Source of the DNA: Gyromitra esculenta | Lineage: Eukaryota; Ascomycota; Pezizomycetes; Pezizales; Discinaceae | Direction: 5' to 3' | DNA: 64,000 nucleotides | Assembly: GCA_038503075.1 (NCBI GenBank) | Contig: JBCAML010000014.1 | Coordinates: forward strand, 930,001 to 994,000 | Part shown: positions 1 to 11,171 of the stretch, in pieces | Layout: each line of letters opens with the position of its first letter | How positions within the stretch are numbered: the first letter of the stretch is position 1 | Program-made: the position numbers and the translations under genes | The notes under the pieces: model-generated | What the model was told of the DNA's origin: nothing | Database searches by the model: none | What the model saw: the letters and a program-made list of their open reading frames with translations, nothing else

Positions 1-1
1 T

Positions 2-469
2 CACCGCCGTGACATGGGACTTGAGCACGGGACGACCTCGGATGATGGTGTAGAGGTTAGCCTAATCCCGGGGATCAGTCATGGGTTTCTACAAATGGGA
101 GCGCTGTATCCCGAAGCGACCAGGGAAATGAATCGCTGTGCTGCTTGGCTGGGCGAAATTCTAGAGGATAAACCAGACGAGGATGAGGGTGCTGAAAATG
201 AGGTAACGAGAAATGGCGAGATCGGAAAGCACAAGAGGAGTTTGACTAGTGGGAGTTTGACTAGTGGAGATGAAGACCGACCATTAGAGATGGCGCCGCT
301 CCCTGGGAGAGGGAGAGCGAAGGCCAATGGTACGGTGAGAGGGAGGGGTGGGGGAAGAAGGGGAAGCAATGTTACGTTGGGAAGTGAGGTAGATTTAGTG
401 GGCAGGAGGATGCAAGGTTTGGCAGGGGGATTGACGGCTGGGGTGAATGATGATGGGGATGATTATTAG
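2..469 (+). CDS. Alpha/beta-hydrolase (hormone-sensitive-lipase-like), C-terminal part only
   Basis: The reading frame is open from the window edge, so the 5' part lies outside. The visible part reads HRRDMGLEH then a G-I-S-H-G-F-L-Q-M block, which resembles the segment carrying the catalytic histidine of alpha/beta-hydrolase-3 or hormone-sensitive-lipase type esterases. Next comes an amphipathic stretch (YPEATREMNRCAAWLGEIL) that would be the closing helix of the fold. After it follows a low-complexity tail of about 90 residues rich in E, D, G and R, ending at TAG 467-469. The tail includes a direct duplication S-L-T-S-G / S-L-T-S-G made by a repeated 15-bp DNA unit near 240-267. The nucleophile (GxSxG) and the acidic residue would lie upstream and cannot be seen, so the family call rests on one motif. 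Confidence 0.6.
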   Translation, partial: HRRDMGLEHGTTSDDGVEVSLIPGISHGFLQMGALYPEATREMNRCAAWLGEILEDKPDEDEGAENEVTRNGEIGKHKRSLTSGSLTSGDEDRPLEMAPLPGRGRAKANGTVRGRGGGRRGSNVTLGSEVDLVGRRMQGLAGGLTAGVNDDGDDY

Positions 470-990
470 TGGCTTTCTCTTTTCTGTTTCGGGCCTGCTT
501 CCCCAGTTGCTTATTCTGGAGGGTTTGTGGATGTTTTTCCGAGAGGCTGTAAAGTTTGTGAAGTAAGAAGTTTTGTTAGATATCCATCCTGTATAACGGT
601 CTCATCGATTAGCTTGTATAAATAATTACTAGTAAAAATTATGCTGTTGGGTTTAATTATAAACTTCCTTTGACTCAAATTACCTATTATCACATACACC
701 AATTATTAACACTATGTGTACCACTATGAATCCAACTATAATCACCTTGTTCGTGCTCTTATTATTGTGTTATGTTTTTCAAGATATATTGCTAGTTAAA
801 TTCTGGAGAATAAGTCAACCTAGGTGTTTTGCTAACCAGTTAGATATCATGTGAATTTAATCTCTACACGTATCTGAGAGATTATACGCAATGCTAGGCG
901 GGCCTCTCTTTAGCCTCCCTTTATCATTCGGGAGTATTGTTGACAATCGCGAAGTCGCCACTCCGGTAAATTAATCGGAACTTGTTCTAA

Positions 991-1008
991 CGAGTGATAA
1001 TACGTGAT
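991..1008 (+). repeat. 18-bp bipartite word, copy 1
   Basis: CGAGTGATAATACGTGAT fits CGAGTGAYNNNNNRTGAY. It lies 23 bp from a TACATGTA and about 100 bp from a MITE-like element. Confidence 0.7.
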
Positions 1009-1103
1009 ACTGAATAATCAGGGTCTTAACTACATGTATATCAATATATAAAGCTTTCATGTGCTGATATGAGGCCTTGCACTCAGCTCCCACACACGTT
1101 GAT

Positions 1104-1344
1104 ATTGCCGGGGGCCAAAATTCCCGGAATTCGATATAACAACCCATACATCACGATGCGACACGATTCTTCAGCCCCTCTTTAAGTACTTATTAAGGTG
1201 GAAGATCGGTCCATGAGATATCCATATATATTGGAGATTTATTCTACTTTTTACCTTAATTTTATAGTTACATTTGTTGTATAGCTGCGTCGTGATGTAT
1301 TCGTTGCTACGCCAAATTCCGGTTATTTTTGATCCCCCAACAAT
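1104..1344. mobile_element. MITE-like element, family A copy 1 (long decayed TIRs)
   Basis: Positions 1104-1162 and 1284-1344 form an inverted repeat of about 60 bp: ATTG....CCGGGGGCCAAAA on the left, and CGGTTATTTTTGATCCCCC..CAAT on the right. Over the 39 inner positions I aligned there are 10 mismatches, and 8 of them are transitions. The outer right arm is clearly related to the arms of the element at 23535-23803 (shared GGTTATTTTTGA and CCAACAAT blocks), so this is a dispersed family. There is no coding capacity inside. Target-site duplication is ambiguous (TA or TTA). Confidence 0.6.
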
Positions 1345-1516
1345 TAGGGCTGATTCGCCATCTGAGTACATTACTGAAATAAAGCATCAAACTGTTGATT
1401 TACCTGTACTACGTATACACGCGTATTATATGGTATACTTCTAGTGAATCAATTCCTGATCCATTTTTGATCCAAGTGGAGTACTCGTCGGGATCTATGG
1501 TTACGGATGTCGTACA

Positions 1517-1603
1517 GTACAGCCGTGTAAGAAAAGTCTTGACACCCCAGTGGCTGTCTCGCCAGTTAGGTGGGGTGTCAAGACTTTTATTACACGACTG
1601 TAC
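1517..1603. mobile_element. 87-bp hairpin element, Tc1/mariner-like ends
   Basis: A 33-bp arm (1517-1549) and its inverted partner (1571-1603) differ at only two positions and enclose a 21-bp loop. The arms begin GTACAGYCGTGTAA and end GTCTTGACACCCCA. Read with TA duplications at 1518-1519 and 1601-1602, the element starts CAG and ends CTG. That resembles Tc1/mariner-type termini and would make this an internally deleted MITE. A transcribed copy would fold into a near-perfect stem. The transposon class is inferred from the ends only. Confidence 0.65.
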
Positions 1604-1912
1604 ATAGTAGAGAGCCTATTATAAGTTCGAAAAAAAACTCTGGCTCTCTGGCCGATCAGAATTCTCTTGTTGACAAATAGATAATGGCTTCTAGCAAGGA
1701 TTCTAGTATTTGCCAGGAACGTTTTTTCTTTTCTTTTGTAATTAGCATGCATAGCAAAGCGGCCAGCAGAAAAATTACCCGCCCTACACATACTGCCGCT
1801 TCTCTCCGCTTAGATTTGTTCAGATTTCGAATTTCAGCTGATACTACCACCACCATTCTGCAGACATCTCCAGTTTTCCTCCCACCACGAATAAACAAGG
1901 GCCTGCAACATA

Positions 1913-4900
1913 ATGCTGGATAGTCTGCGACTCGCTTTCGATGACGGCCTTAATACTCAAAAACCTGCCGATACAAGAAATTTGGTTAATATATTCACTG
2001 TCCAGAAGCCTCTAACCTCTCCTATACCAAAGATCAACGGCTCAACCACCTCATCTGAGTCTAACACCACTCAAAAAATAAAAATAAAAACCTCAGAACT
2101 CAAATCTCCCACGTCTCCCACGTTTTCCGGTGAGGAAAAGGACAAGTCCCCTGCGACTTCACAGCAACTCCAGTTCACGCCATCAAGTTCTACTACGGAA
2201 CCGGCAAAAAGTAAACGGCAAGAAAAGAGAGAACGTAAAAAGTGGGAATGGGATGCTAAGTGTCACGCACGCGAAGTAGAAGCTCGGGCAGCTGCTGAGT
2301 CGGAAGGAAGACTAGAGGAGTTCACGAAGGAGTTACAGGGCAAAGAGGAGGAAAAGGCGAAAAGGCTAGCTGAAATTACGCAAAATCCCTTGCTGAAAAA
2401 GAAGGCCGAGGCACGGCAATCTAAACTTACGCAAGATTCTTTGTCGGGAGCGAAGCCCGAGACTCAGCAGCCCGAGACTACGAGCAGTGACCCGCAGAAT
2501 TCGTTTGCTGGAGGAAATGCAGATGTTAAATTCCTCCTAAGTAAGAAAAAGCGTCAACGTGAGAGAGAACTCGTCGGGAGCGGCCATGCACCAAACGCAA
2601 AAAAGAAACGGAAAAACAACGATCCAAACTCGTTCCCGTTACTAAATAACACCTCGCTTGCATCAAGCTCATCAAATTCACCAAAATCTTCGTCCACTGC
2701 TAGATCTAATTCCCTCCCCTTATCCCAAGAAACGCAATCCAGTCTTCCGCACAAGGCCCAGCTGAAAGTTCGATCCCAAGCCCTGCGCAAGCAGCGCGAA
2801 CTCTTGCCTATTTGGGAACATCAGCATGATCTCCGTCAGGCGCTCCGGAAGAAAAACATTCTGGTGATGCTCGGAGAGACTGGATCTGGAAAGAGTACCC
2901 AGATCGGCCAATTTCTTGCCAATGAGCCATGGATGAAGAAACGGAAAATCAAAGATGTAAAGTCCGGTAGAGAAATTTTGGTTGGTGGCTGCATAGCGAT
3001 CACGCAGCCCCGTCGTGTAGCTGCAGTTAGTCTTGCTCGTCGTGTAGCGCAGGAAATGGGAGTCCATCTAGGAGAGGAAGTCGGATATACTGTGCGGTTC
3101 GATAACAAGAGCAACCCTGATAGAACAAAGATTAAGTTTTTGACGGACGGTATGCTGCTGCAAGAGATGTTGCACGACCCGCTGCTAAAAAGATATTCGG
3201 CAGTTATTGTCGACGAGGCTCATGAAAGGACTGTGGGGACGGATTTAGTGATGGGATTCCTGAGAAACTTGGTGTATGGCACGAGAGGAGAAGAGGAATG
3301 GGGATTAAAGTTGGTGGTTATGAGTGCGACTATTGAAGTGGAGAGGATGGCAAGATTCTTCGAGAAAGATAGAGACGTGGCCGGAAAGGAGGGGGGAGTG
3401 GGTGGAGATGGGGGTAGCTTTGCGGTAAATGAAGTTAACGGAATCAAAGATGACAATGCCTTGGAGAAATCACCTACAGCAAGTGAGGATGAATTCACTG
3501 GATGCCACATAGAGAGCGACGAAGACGAAGAAGCTGCAGATGAGGAATCTCCAGAAGCTTCTGGGGCAGTCGCAAAATTACAAGTTCCCGGGCGACAGTT
3601 CCTTGTTGAGCTATTTCATTCACCTGAGCCAGTAGCTGATTACGTCGATGCGGCACTTAGAACGGTGTTTCAAATTCATTATGGAGAACCAATGCCAGGT
3701 GATATCTTAGTATTCCTGACTGGCCAAGATGAGATCGAAGCTCTCCAGAAATTGATTGAGGACTACGCTCGGGGGATGGACAAGAATGTCCCCAAAGTAA
3801 TATAACTATCCGCTCAATAATCGCCTGCTATGGACATCACTAATGGGTTTTCATGAATCAGATATGCGTGCTCCCACTATACGCTGCGCTTCCCCAATCA
3901 TTCCAACAAAAGATCTTTCAGCCAGCCCCAGAACGTAACATGCGAAAGGTCATCCTCGCCACGAACATCGCCGAAACATCTGTTACAGTCTCTGGTGTCC
4001 GACACGTTGTTGACTGCGGTAAGGTAAAGACGAAGCAATACCGTCCCCGTATTGGCCTCGAATCTCTTCTCGTGACCCCGGTCTCAAAATCGTCGGCAAT
4101 GCAGAGAACTGGTCGTGCTGGCCGTGAGGCAGCTGGAAAATGTTTTCGGCTATTCACTGAGGAGCAGTTCCTCACCCTCGCCGATACCACTATCCCAGAA
4201 ATCCTCCGTTGTGACATTTCTTCAGCAATTCTTACCCTAAAAGCGCACGGCCAGGAGGATGTGTTGAGTTTTGATTACATCGACCCTCCTTCTCGTGAAT
4301 CGTTAATCAAGGGCCTCGAACAGCTCTTTGCACTAGGGGCTCTCGATAGTACTGGGAACATCAATATCTTAGGAAGGAAGATGGCCCAATTACCATTATC
4401 GCCTACGTTAGCAAGGGTGTTGATTGCTGCTGCGGAGCCAGAGATGGATTGTCTTGCGGAAGTAATTGATATCATTGCCTCGTTGTCGGTAGAAAATATA
4501 TTTTTAACGCCACAGAGTGATGACAAGAGAGAAGAGATGGAACAAGCAAGGAGGGAATTTAAGAGAAGGGAGGGCGATCATTTGATGTTGTTACTAGTGG
4601 CGAGGGAATACGAGGCACAGCAGGGTCATAAAAAGGTGTGGGCGGAGAAACATTTTATTTCTGATCGAGCGATGCGGAACTTGATGGTGCACTCCAATTC
4701 ATTCATACGCTATCGATCGAACGCATTGGCTAACCCCGCAGCAGGAAGTACGGAAACAGCTCCGCCAATATTGCCAACGCATTTGTTCAACACCGCTGCA
4801 ATCATCTTCATCAGAACATTCGATTACTCCAGAACATGGTATTCGGATTCTCAAGTGCTTTCTAAAGGGGTTTTTCCATAACACTGCGCGCTTGGTACCG

Positions 4901-5101
4901 GATGGGTCTTATAGAACGATTCTAGGTTCCCAGTCTGTGTCAATCCATCCTAGCAGTGTACTTTTCGGGGAAAAGGTTGAAGCGATTATGTATTACGAGT
5001 TTGTATACACCACGAGACCGTTTGCGAGGTTTGTATCTGCAGTACAAATGGATTGGTTGGTGGATGCTTCACCGACATACCTAGGAGGCACTGAGGCATA
5101 A
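1913..5101 (+). CDS. DEAH-box ATP-dependent RNA helicase (Dhr2/DHX33-like)
   Basis: Three exons, 1913-3796, 3862-4686 and 4742-5101, give 1022 residues; both introns are phase 0. The first 300 residues are a charged, low-complexity, Lys-rich extension. The core follows: motif I GETGSGKSTQ, Ia TQPRRVAAVSLARRVA, motif II DEAH in VDEAHERT, motif III SAT, and motif VI QRTGRAGRE. The C-terminal block has HFISDRAMRNLM, then the OB-fold end with LVPDGSYRTILGSQSVSIHPSS. An acidic insert of about 60 residues separates motif III from the second RecA domain. This architecture is that of nucleolar/spliceosomal DEAH helicases. The closest general match is the Dhr2/DHX33 type, which acts in 18S rRNA maturation, but the paralog is inferred from memory of the family. 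An alternative 3' splice site 3 nt downstream (after 4744) is possible. Confidence 0.85.
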
Positions 5102-6832
5102 CTAGCCAACAAATGGTGTAAGTTGATATGTAAAGTCTTATACAAATTCAGTGTGTTAGTAGATATCAGGAGTAAATAGGGTTGTTTGGTTGATGAAATA
5201 GAGGAATACGAAATGCATCAATCTAAAAATTTGTTCCTACATGATTTCTCACTCGGTATGATTTACGTATTTTTTGTTGGATATATGGAATATATCTATA
5301 GGCTTCCTAGTGGTATGTCATCGGAAGGTTACTAATGGGGGTTACTCGGGCCGATCTATTCGGCGCCCAAAGAACCCGCCATAAACCGGTTTATATGGGG
5401 GGGGTTTTTTTTTGTTAAATCACTGTTTCATTGTTTTTAAAGGTACAAGAATGCCACATGCAACCGAAGTTATAGCGTGAACAAAACTCCAACAAGTTTA
5501 TATGGGTCTATCAGGACTATATATATGGGGGCTTTCCCCCGTTCTTCTATTCTGTTTTCACTTTACTACTATGCTGAATATCACGAATAATCATTTTATT
5601 CAACATTTTTGCTGAAAGAGGTCTCCTAATATGGGAGCCTTCCGGGGAGCCTTCGGAGAAGGCTCGGGGACGGAGATTGGTGGGGAACAGGCTTGAGTAC
5701 ACGGGTGCCCAGGAGGTCTGGCAGGATGTGTCAAGTATATAGACGGGCGCTGTAAACCCTGTAAGAGCAATCAATCAAACAATTTAGCTATCGTACCCAA
5801 CATTCCAGCAATCCTAGGAGCCGATGAGTTAATAGAATGTTGAGTAGGCTGTGTTATGGAGAACTCTATGTAATTTCTTGTTTGTTTCGGAGACTTGGGT
5901 TACCAAAAAAACAATGCCTCAACCTCTTTCGGTAGGGCTATAGAATGCAAAAGGTGGCCGTTTATTGCCAATAGGCTTCTGACTACTCTGGTGATGATAA
6001 TTGATTTGCGCATCCAACCCTTGGGTTATGGCGACTAGCACTAAAAAATAAAAATTAACAACGCGAAAAACAAAAAACAAGAAACAAAAACTTCAAATGG
6101 CGAACATAAAACAACAGTTTAACCCCTTGCCAGCATAGCCAGTTCTAGCTAAGCAAAAACCACACACTCATATCATAGTATAAAAATAACACAACGCAAA
6201 ATAAAATATCCAGTCTATCTCCTAACTTCTCTTTTGACTACTCTACTCTAGATAGGATAAGTATGGATTATATTATGTATCTGCCCAAACAGCTCTTTCG
6301 AGATTGCATAGTACTTCTCTTCGCCCGTTACAATGTATCAGCCCCTCCCATGCTGGCGTTGGTACATGTATGTATCGTTGCCTGGTGGCCAAGCCGATAT
6401 AGTGCGAGTGATTCTCCGTGATCCTAGGCCTACCTACATGTATTTAATCACCAATAACCATTTTGTGGGTTAGGGCTATAGTATATAATATGTCTATGCT
6501 ATCTTTCACCGCAGCTATCCTCCGACTTGAGGACTGGACAAAATGCTCTCAACCTCCGAGGAATTCTCTTCCGCGGAGCGCTCCGGGGCAACGACAAGGT
6601 TTAGACTTTGACGGGCTCGGTCCCTGCATCGATCGAGATTTGAGCCTCAATGTCGCAATTTTTTTCACCCCACTTTGTCAAAATGTTTATCTCGCACTCT
6701 CACCCGATCTTCGATAGGTGAAAAAAAAACACCAAAGTCCGACTCTCCGCGGAAGAGCCACGCAGTTCGCAATTAGTCACGGCTACTATCCCTGGTTTAA
6801 AAAGAAAAAAGAGAAAGAAACCAAGACTCAAA
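5102..6832. other. Intergenic interval, no gene recognised
   Basis: 1.7 kb with AT-rich runs and short palindromes, for example AAACCGGTTT near 5385 and a GCCTTCGGAGAAGGC stem near 5650. TACATGTA occurs at 6363 and 6435 on either side of an 18-bp bipartite word at 6405. A purine run (AAAAAGAAAAAAGAGAAAGAAA) just before 6833 is the likely leader of the siroheme synthase gene. The short ORFs look random. Confidence 0.6.
6405..6422 (+). repeat. 18-bp bipartite word, copy 2
   Basis: CGAGTGATTCTCCGTGAT. It is flanked by TACATGTA at 6363 and 6435, the tightest association of the two words in the window, and lies about 430 bp upstream of the siroheme synthase start. Confidence 0.7.
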
Positions 6833-8561
6833 ATGGCTTGTAAAAGGAGTGCGGGATCTAGTACTTGTCCTTTATTATCATCGAAGAATACGCACGAAAT
6901 GCCAGGTCTCCTTGATATGCCAGGGCTGCTCGCCTCCCACGATTGCTCGCTACAGGTTCATCTTATTGTGGGCTCAAACCCACTCGCTGGCGCACGATGC
7001 ACAAAATCATTGGAGGTTGGGGCAAAGGTTAAGTTAATTGCCCCAGAATCTGGTGAATTACACTACGGTTTGAGACAGAGGGTTGAGGCCGGCGAGATTG
7101 AGTGGATTCGGCGGGAGTTTGTCGCGGAGGATCTCACGACTCTGGGGAGGGAAGAGGTGGATAATGTTGTTGATTTAGTCTTTGTTACTTTGCCTTTATC
7201 GTGTGCCCAGTGTAAGTATTAACTCCTAGAGTAAAAAGTTGTGATGTATTCTTTTTTGTGCTGCAGTAGTTAACGAACATATGCCAAAAGGTGCATATAT
7301 ATCGAAACGCTGCCGGCAGCTCCGCATACCCGTCAACATAGCAGACGCCCCCAGCCTCTGCAGCTTCACCCTCCTCTCCACCTATACAGATGGGCCTCTC
7401 CAAGTTGGCGTTACAACCTCTGGCAACGGCTGTAAACTCGCAAGTCGGATTAGGCGAGAAATTGCTGGCGGTCTCCCCGAAGGCATCGGTGAAGCTTGTA
7501 ATAAGATCGGCAAGTTACGACGGAGGCTTTGGGAGGAGGACAATGACATTGGCGTAATGAGGTTTGAGGAAGAGGAAGACAACGCGGACCAAAAGAGCAC
7601 ATTCAACGCCCTCGTCACACCGGAGGATGCAGAGGCAGCAAAAACTAGGCGAATACGCTGGCTTTCGCAGATCTGCGAGTACTGGCCTCTGGTGAAGCTG
7701 TGTGCTTTGGCGGACAGCGACATCCAGAGCATTCTCCAGAGCTATGCCGTCACGAGTATCCAAGGCAAAGACGCCCCAGTGGCAGATCTCGAGCACCTTG
7801 AAAAGCGTGGGAGGATTCAGCTTGTCGGTTCTGGGCCTGGACATCCGGATCTGTTGACGATGGCATCCCTGAAAGCCATAAAATCAGCCGATCTTGTCCT
7901 AGCAGACAAGCTTGTTCCTGCACCAGTGCTAGAGCTGGTGCCACGTAGAGCAGAGGTCTACATCGCACGTAAATTCCCGGGCAACGCAGATAAGGCTCAG
8001 GAAGAACTACTAGAGATGGGGCTCCAGGGCCTGAGGCATGGGCTGAACGTAGTCAGATTGAAGCAGGGCGATCCGTATATCTATGGACGGGGTGCAGAAG
8101 AATACGAATTTTTTTCTAGACATGGGCACATACCAATTGTGCTACCAGGGATCACTTCAGCGCTCTCGGCACCCCTCTTCGCTGCCCTCCCAGCGACACA
8201 TCGTGGTGTTGCGGACCAGGTTCTTATTTGCACTGGCACCGGGAGGAGGGGTGTCGCACCTGATCCGCCAGAGTATGTTGCCTCTCGGACCGTGGTCTTC
8301 TTGATGGCTTTACACCGTCTCCAGGCGTTGGTGAAGTCGCTTGTAGATAAAGACTGGCCACAAAATATCCCTTGCGCAGTAATCGAACGGGCTAGCTGTC
8401 CAGATCAGAGAGTTATTAGGACCACGTTAGAAAATGTATCTGCAGCTGTTGAGGAGGAAGGATCACGCCCACCCGGATTGATTGTTGTTGGGTGGTCGTG
8501 CGAAGTTCTCCACAAGTTGGAGAAGAAATGGTTAGTGGAAGATGGATTTAAAGGGATCTGA
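6833..8561 (+). CDS. Siroheme synthase: precorrin-2 dehydrogenase/ferrochelatase fused to uroporphyrinogen-III methyltransferase
   Basis: Exons 6833-7211 and 7267-8561 encode 557 residues. The N-terminal half is the Met8-like dehydrogenase/chelatase: HLIVGSNPLAGARCTKSL is the dinucleotide-binding strand-loop-helix, followed by AKVKLIAP and RIPVNIADAPSLCSFTLLS. The C-terminal half is the SAM-dependent SUMT/CobA domain: LVGSGPGHPDLLT, VRLKQGDPYIYGRGAEE and PGITSALSAP. Together they convert uroporphyrinogen III to siroheme, the cofactor of sulfite and nitrite reductase. The fusion is usual in filamentous fungi (yeast splits it into MET8 and MET1). The glycine loop is atypical: V-G-S-N-P-L-A replaces the usual G-G-G-x-V-A, so either NAD binding is relaxed or the first exon is mis-modelled. 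The acceptor at 7266 restores L-V-N-E-H; using 7269 would change two residues. Confidence 0.92.
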
Positions 8562-9198
8562 ATGCTCCATTTTCATCTTGGATTAGTATCGTTTCAGTGA
8601 AGATAAGCAGGCTCGTTTATTGTAGTTGTATGTATATAAAGAAAAGCGAATAATCAGTTTTGTCACTTTATGGTATGTTTAAAAAAAAGATTCATTGAAG
8701 TTATCATACTTCGTTTGTTGTAATTATCTTTTAGCGAATAAATAAAAGATTTGAGAGGTATTAGACATTTCAGGCCCGCCAACCCCATAAACAGAAAAGA
8801 AACATAAAGAAGTATAACATCATCCACCCACCATGGACAAGCTTGATGGGGGAAACACAAAGGGTGGCTACAAATCAATAAAGTAAACCCCTAAGGAAAA
8901 CAGAAAGCAAAATCCAAGGAGTCAGAATAATGTACACTCTCCAAACCCAGTCCAAACCCCTTTTAATCCTTACAGCCCCTAAAACAACTGCATAACCGTG
9001 TCGAACACTGATCGTGATATGATATATACACGTTTCCCTTTTTTAACCCCATTATTCGCCATCCTACTCTAATAAGTTGTCATCATTAGGATTCGCCAAT
9101 TCCCGCCATTAACACGAACCTAGGGAATGCAGAGCTGAGTTATCCACAATAAGAGGTCCAGGTAAAAAAGAATCATTTTTCTTCAGCACTTCAACATA
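8562..9198. other. Convergent 3' intergenic region
   Basis: 637 bp between the converging siroheme synthase and CDP-diacylglycerol synthase genes. It is AT-rich and should hold both 3' UTRs and polyadenylation regions. I see no further feature. Confidence 0.5.
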
Positions 9199-11171
9199 CT
9201 AATGGCTATTAACTGCCCCGTTCCAACACTCGAGAAGCTGCATAGTGATTTTTATTAGCTTAATGAATCCACGATTTGTTTCGCTCCAGGGCTAGCTCAC
9301 CTTGTCGCTGACAATCCCCTGCCCAACCAAATATCTCCCTAACCTTTCAACAACTTCTATCTGTTCTTCTGGAGATAAACTTGTGATCGCCGTCTCCAAA
9401 ATCCCACCAACAGTTGCGTGGCTATGCACTGCAATGAAGGAGTGATAATACATATAAGCAAAGAATCCCATGATGAATTGACAATCCATGCGGTCTAGCA
9501 AAAAGTTAGTATTTCAATCTGAGCAAAAGGGCAAGATGGGGGAGATGGGAGATGGTTTACGTACCAGTAATACCTCCGTGGCCGGGAACTAAATCGCCGA
9601 AATCTTTGATTTTAAAGGTCCTCTTTAGGCCGCTGGCAAAGAAACCTCCGAAGGGTGCAATGAGAGACGCGAACGTCGCCATCGCAAGGATATGGAATTG
9701 CATGGGTTCAACGAGCAAGGTCTTTCCGAAAACAGGTTGCATCCAAAATGGGAGGTCGTATTCGTGCTTAAGAAAAACCGGGTTCGGTACACATTCAAGG
9801 CCGGTAAATGCGTTTGAGCCAAGATCCTGCAAGATGCGATAAATGGTTAGTAACCCTTTTCCTTACACGCGAAAAAAGTGACTTTAATGAATTTAGGTAA
9901 TATAAAGAAAGAAAGATAGATCAGAAACAACACGACTCCGCAGTGTGTCTTGCCACACTTCAGAAGTCTAACATCTATAAATAAAACTGGGATATATCAT
10001 AAAAAAAGGATTAAAAGGCAGCGGACCAGGAATTTTAGAGGTGCAATAAGTAACTGTTCCGATAACTTGCTGAATTTCTTGGGCTTGAAGTGTGGCCGGG
10101 ATACCGATTAGGGAAAATCTCACCTTAACTGGACAAACGAAATATTTGTATCGCATAAGTTGATTGGTCATAAACAGCCCCAGAATCACAGTGCAAACCC
10201 AAGCTCCTAAAAACCCTTCAACTGTCTTTTTAGGGGATATCTTGATGAGCTGTGTGCGGCCAAAAGTGATACCACAAATATAGGCGAAGATGTCATTCGT
10301 GACGACAAGAGATACGGGAAGAAAGAACCAGATCATCCCTTCAAAAACGTTGTTCATAATGAAGTGAGACTGTACTACGACAAGGTAGAGCACCATGTGA
10401 GTCCACGCAAATTGTGTGAATTGGAATTTGTAGTGGCCTTTCTTAAGGGAGGCAACGAAAAATACAAAGCCTATGTAATTCTGTCAATAAATAGAGGAAT
10501 AAATCCACGGGGACCTGTGCAACCATACCCATCATATAAAGAATGAAGCTGATAAAACGATGATGCGTAGCAAGTGGCAGTAGGAGCGCATCGACGAGGA
10601 CGATATGTTTGAAATAGTAGATTACGCTTTCACCGTACAAGAAGTACATAGTGGCAGCGAGAAAATACCAATTCAAACTTTTTGTAAACTGAAGCTTTTT
10701 CTCGCGAGAAGGCACGTTTGCGATTGCGATGACCTCTTTAAAGGTTATGACCTGCACAGCACTGACTAAAGCCACGATATAGATATGGCCTGCCGCCATA
10801 GCCCAGAAGAAAGTTCCTATCATCACCAGGGTCCATATCGTGCGGGTTATGAAGGTTTGCTTCTTCTTTTCGTACTCTGACAGAGGAGGAGGTTCTTCCT
10901 GGTAGGATTTTTGCACGTGTTAGCAGATTTAGGCTCTTGAAGGTTCGCCATCACTCAATATATCTTTTGACGTTGCTCGGAGAGATACCTTTATTACAGG
11001 CGATCTACTCCCAGCATAGGAATCTGCGCCATCCATAGCAACTCCGTTCCTTAAGAGACTTAGAGGTGTGTTGTCGTCGCCAGAGAGGCTGTCTCTCCTG
11101 CCGCCAAAGTCGCTAGATGTGCTCAGATTCGAGCGGTGGGCAAACTTGACATTTCTTCGCGGTTTCGCCAT
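9199..11171 (-). CDS. CDS1: Phosphatidate cytidylyltransferase (CDP-diacylglycerol synthase)
   Basis: Six exons (complement 10989-11171, 10529-10898, 10124-10470, 9565-9826, 9301-9494, 9199-9237) give 464 residues, close to the family's usual 450-460. The enzyme makes CDP-diacylglycerol from CTP and phosphatidate at the ER, the precursor of phosphatidylinositol and phosphatidylserine. Visible hallmarks are E-Y-E-K-K-K-Q-T-F-I-T-R-T before the first membrane span, several hydrophobic spans, NDIFAYICGITFGRT, SPKKTVEGFLGAW, and the signature region LKRTFKIKDFGDLVPGHGG followed by DRMDCQ. The last exon is inferred because AAG|GTGAGC before an otherwise immediate stop looks like a donor, with a branch-like GCTAAT and CAG downstream. 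Without it the protein would end D-K-V-S at 9292. Intron 3 (297 nt) is unusually long for this locus. Confidence 0.93.

Larger units (their letters stand above)
470..1912. other. Gene-free interval with small inverted-repeat elements
   Basis: No convincing coding potential: the short ORFs lack family motifs and overlap repeats. The interval holds a copy of the 18-bp bipartite word at 991, a TACATGTA at 1031, a MITE-like element (1104-1344) and an 87-bp near-perfect hairpin (1517-1603). The last 300 bp should contain the promoter and leader of the downstream DEAH helicase. Confidence 0.7.
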
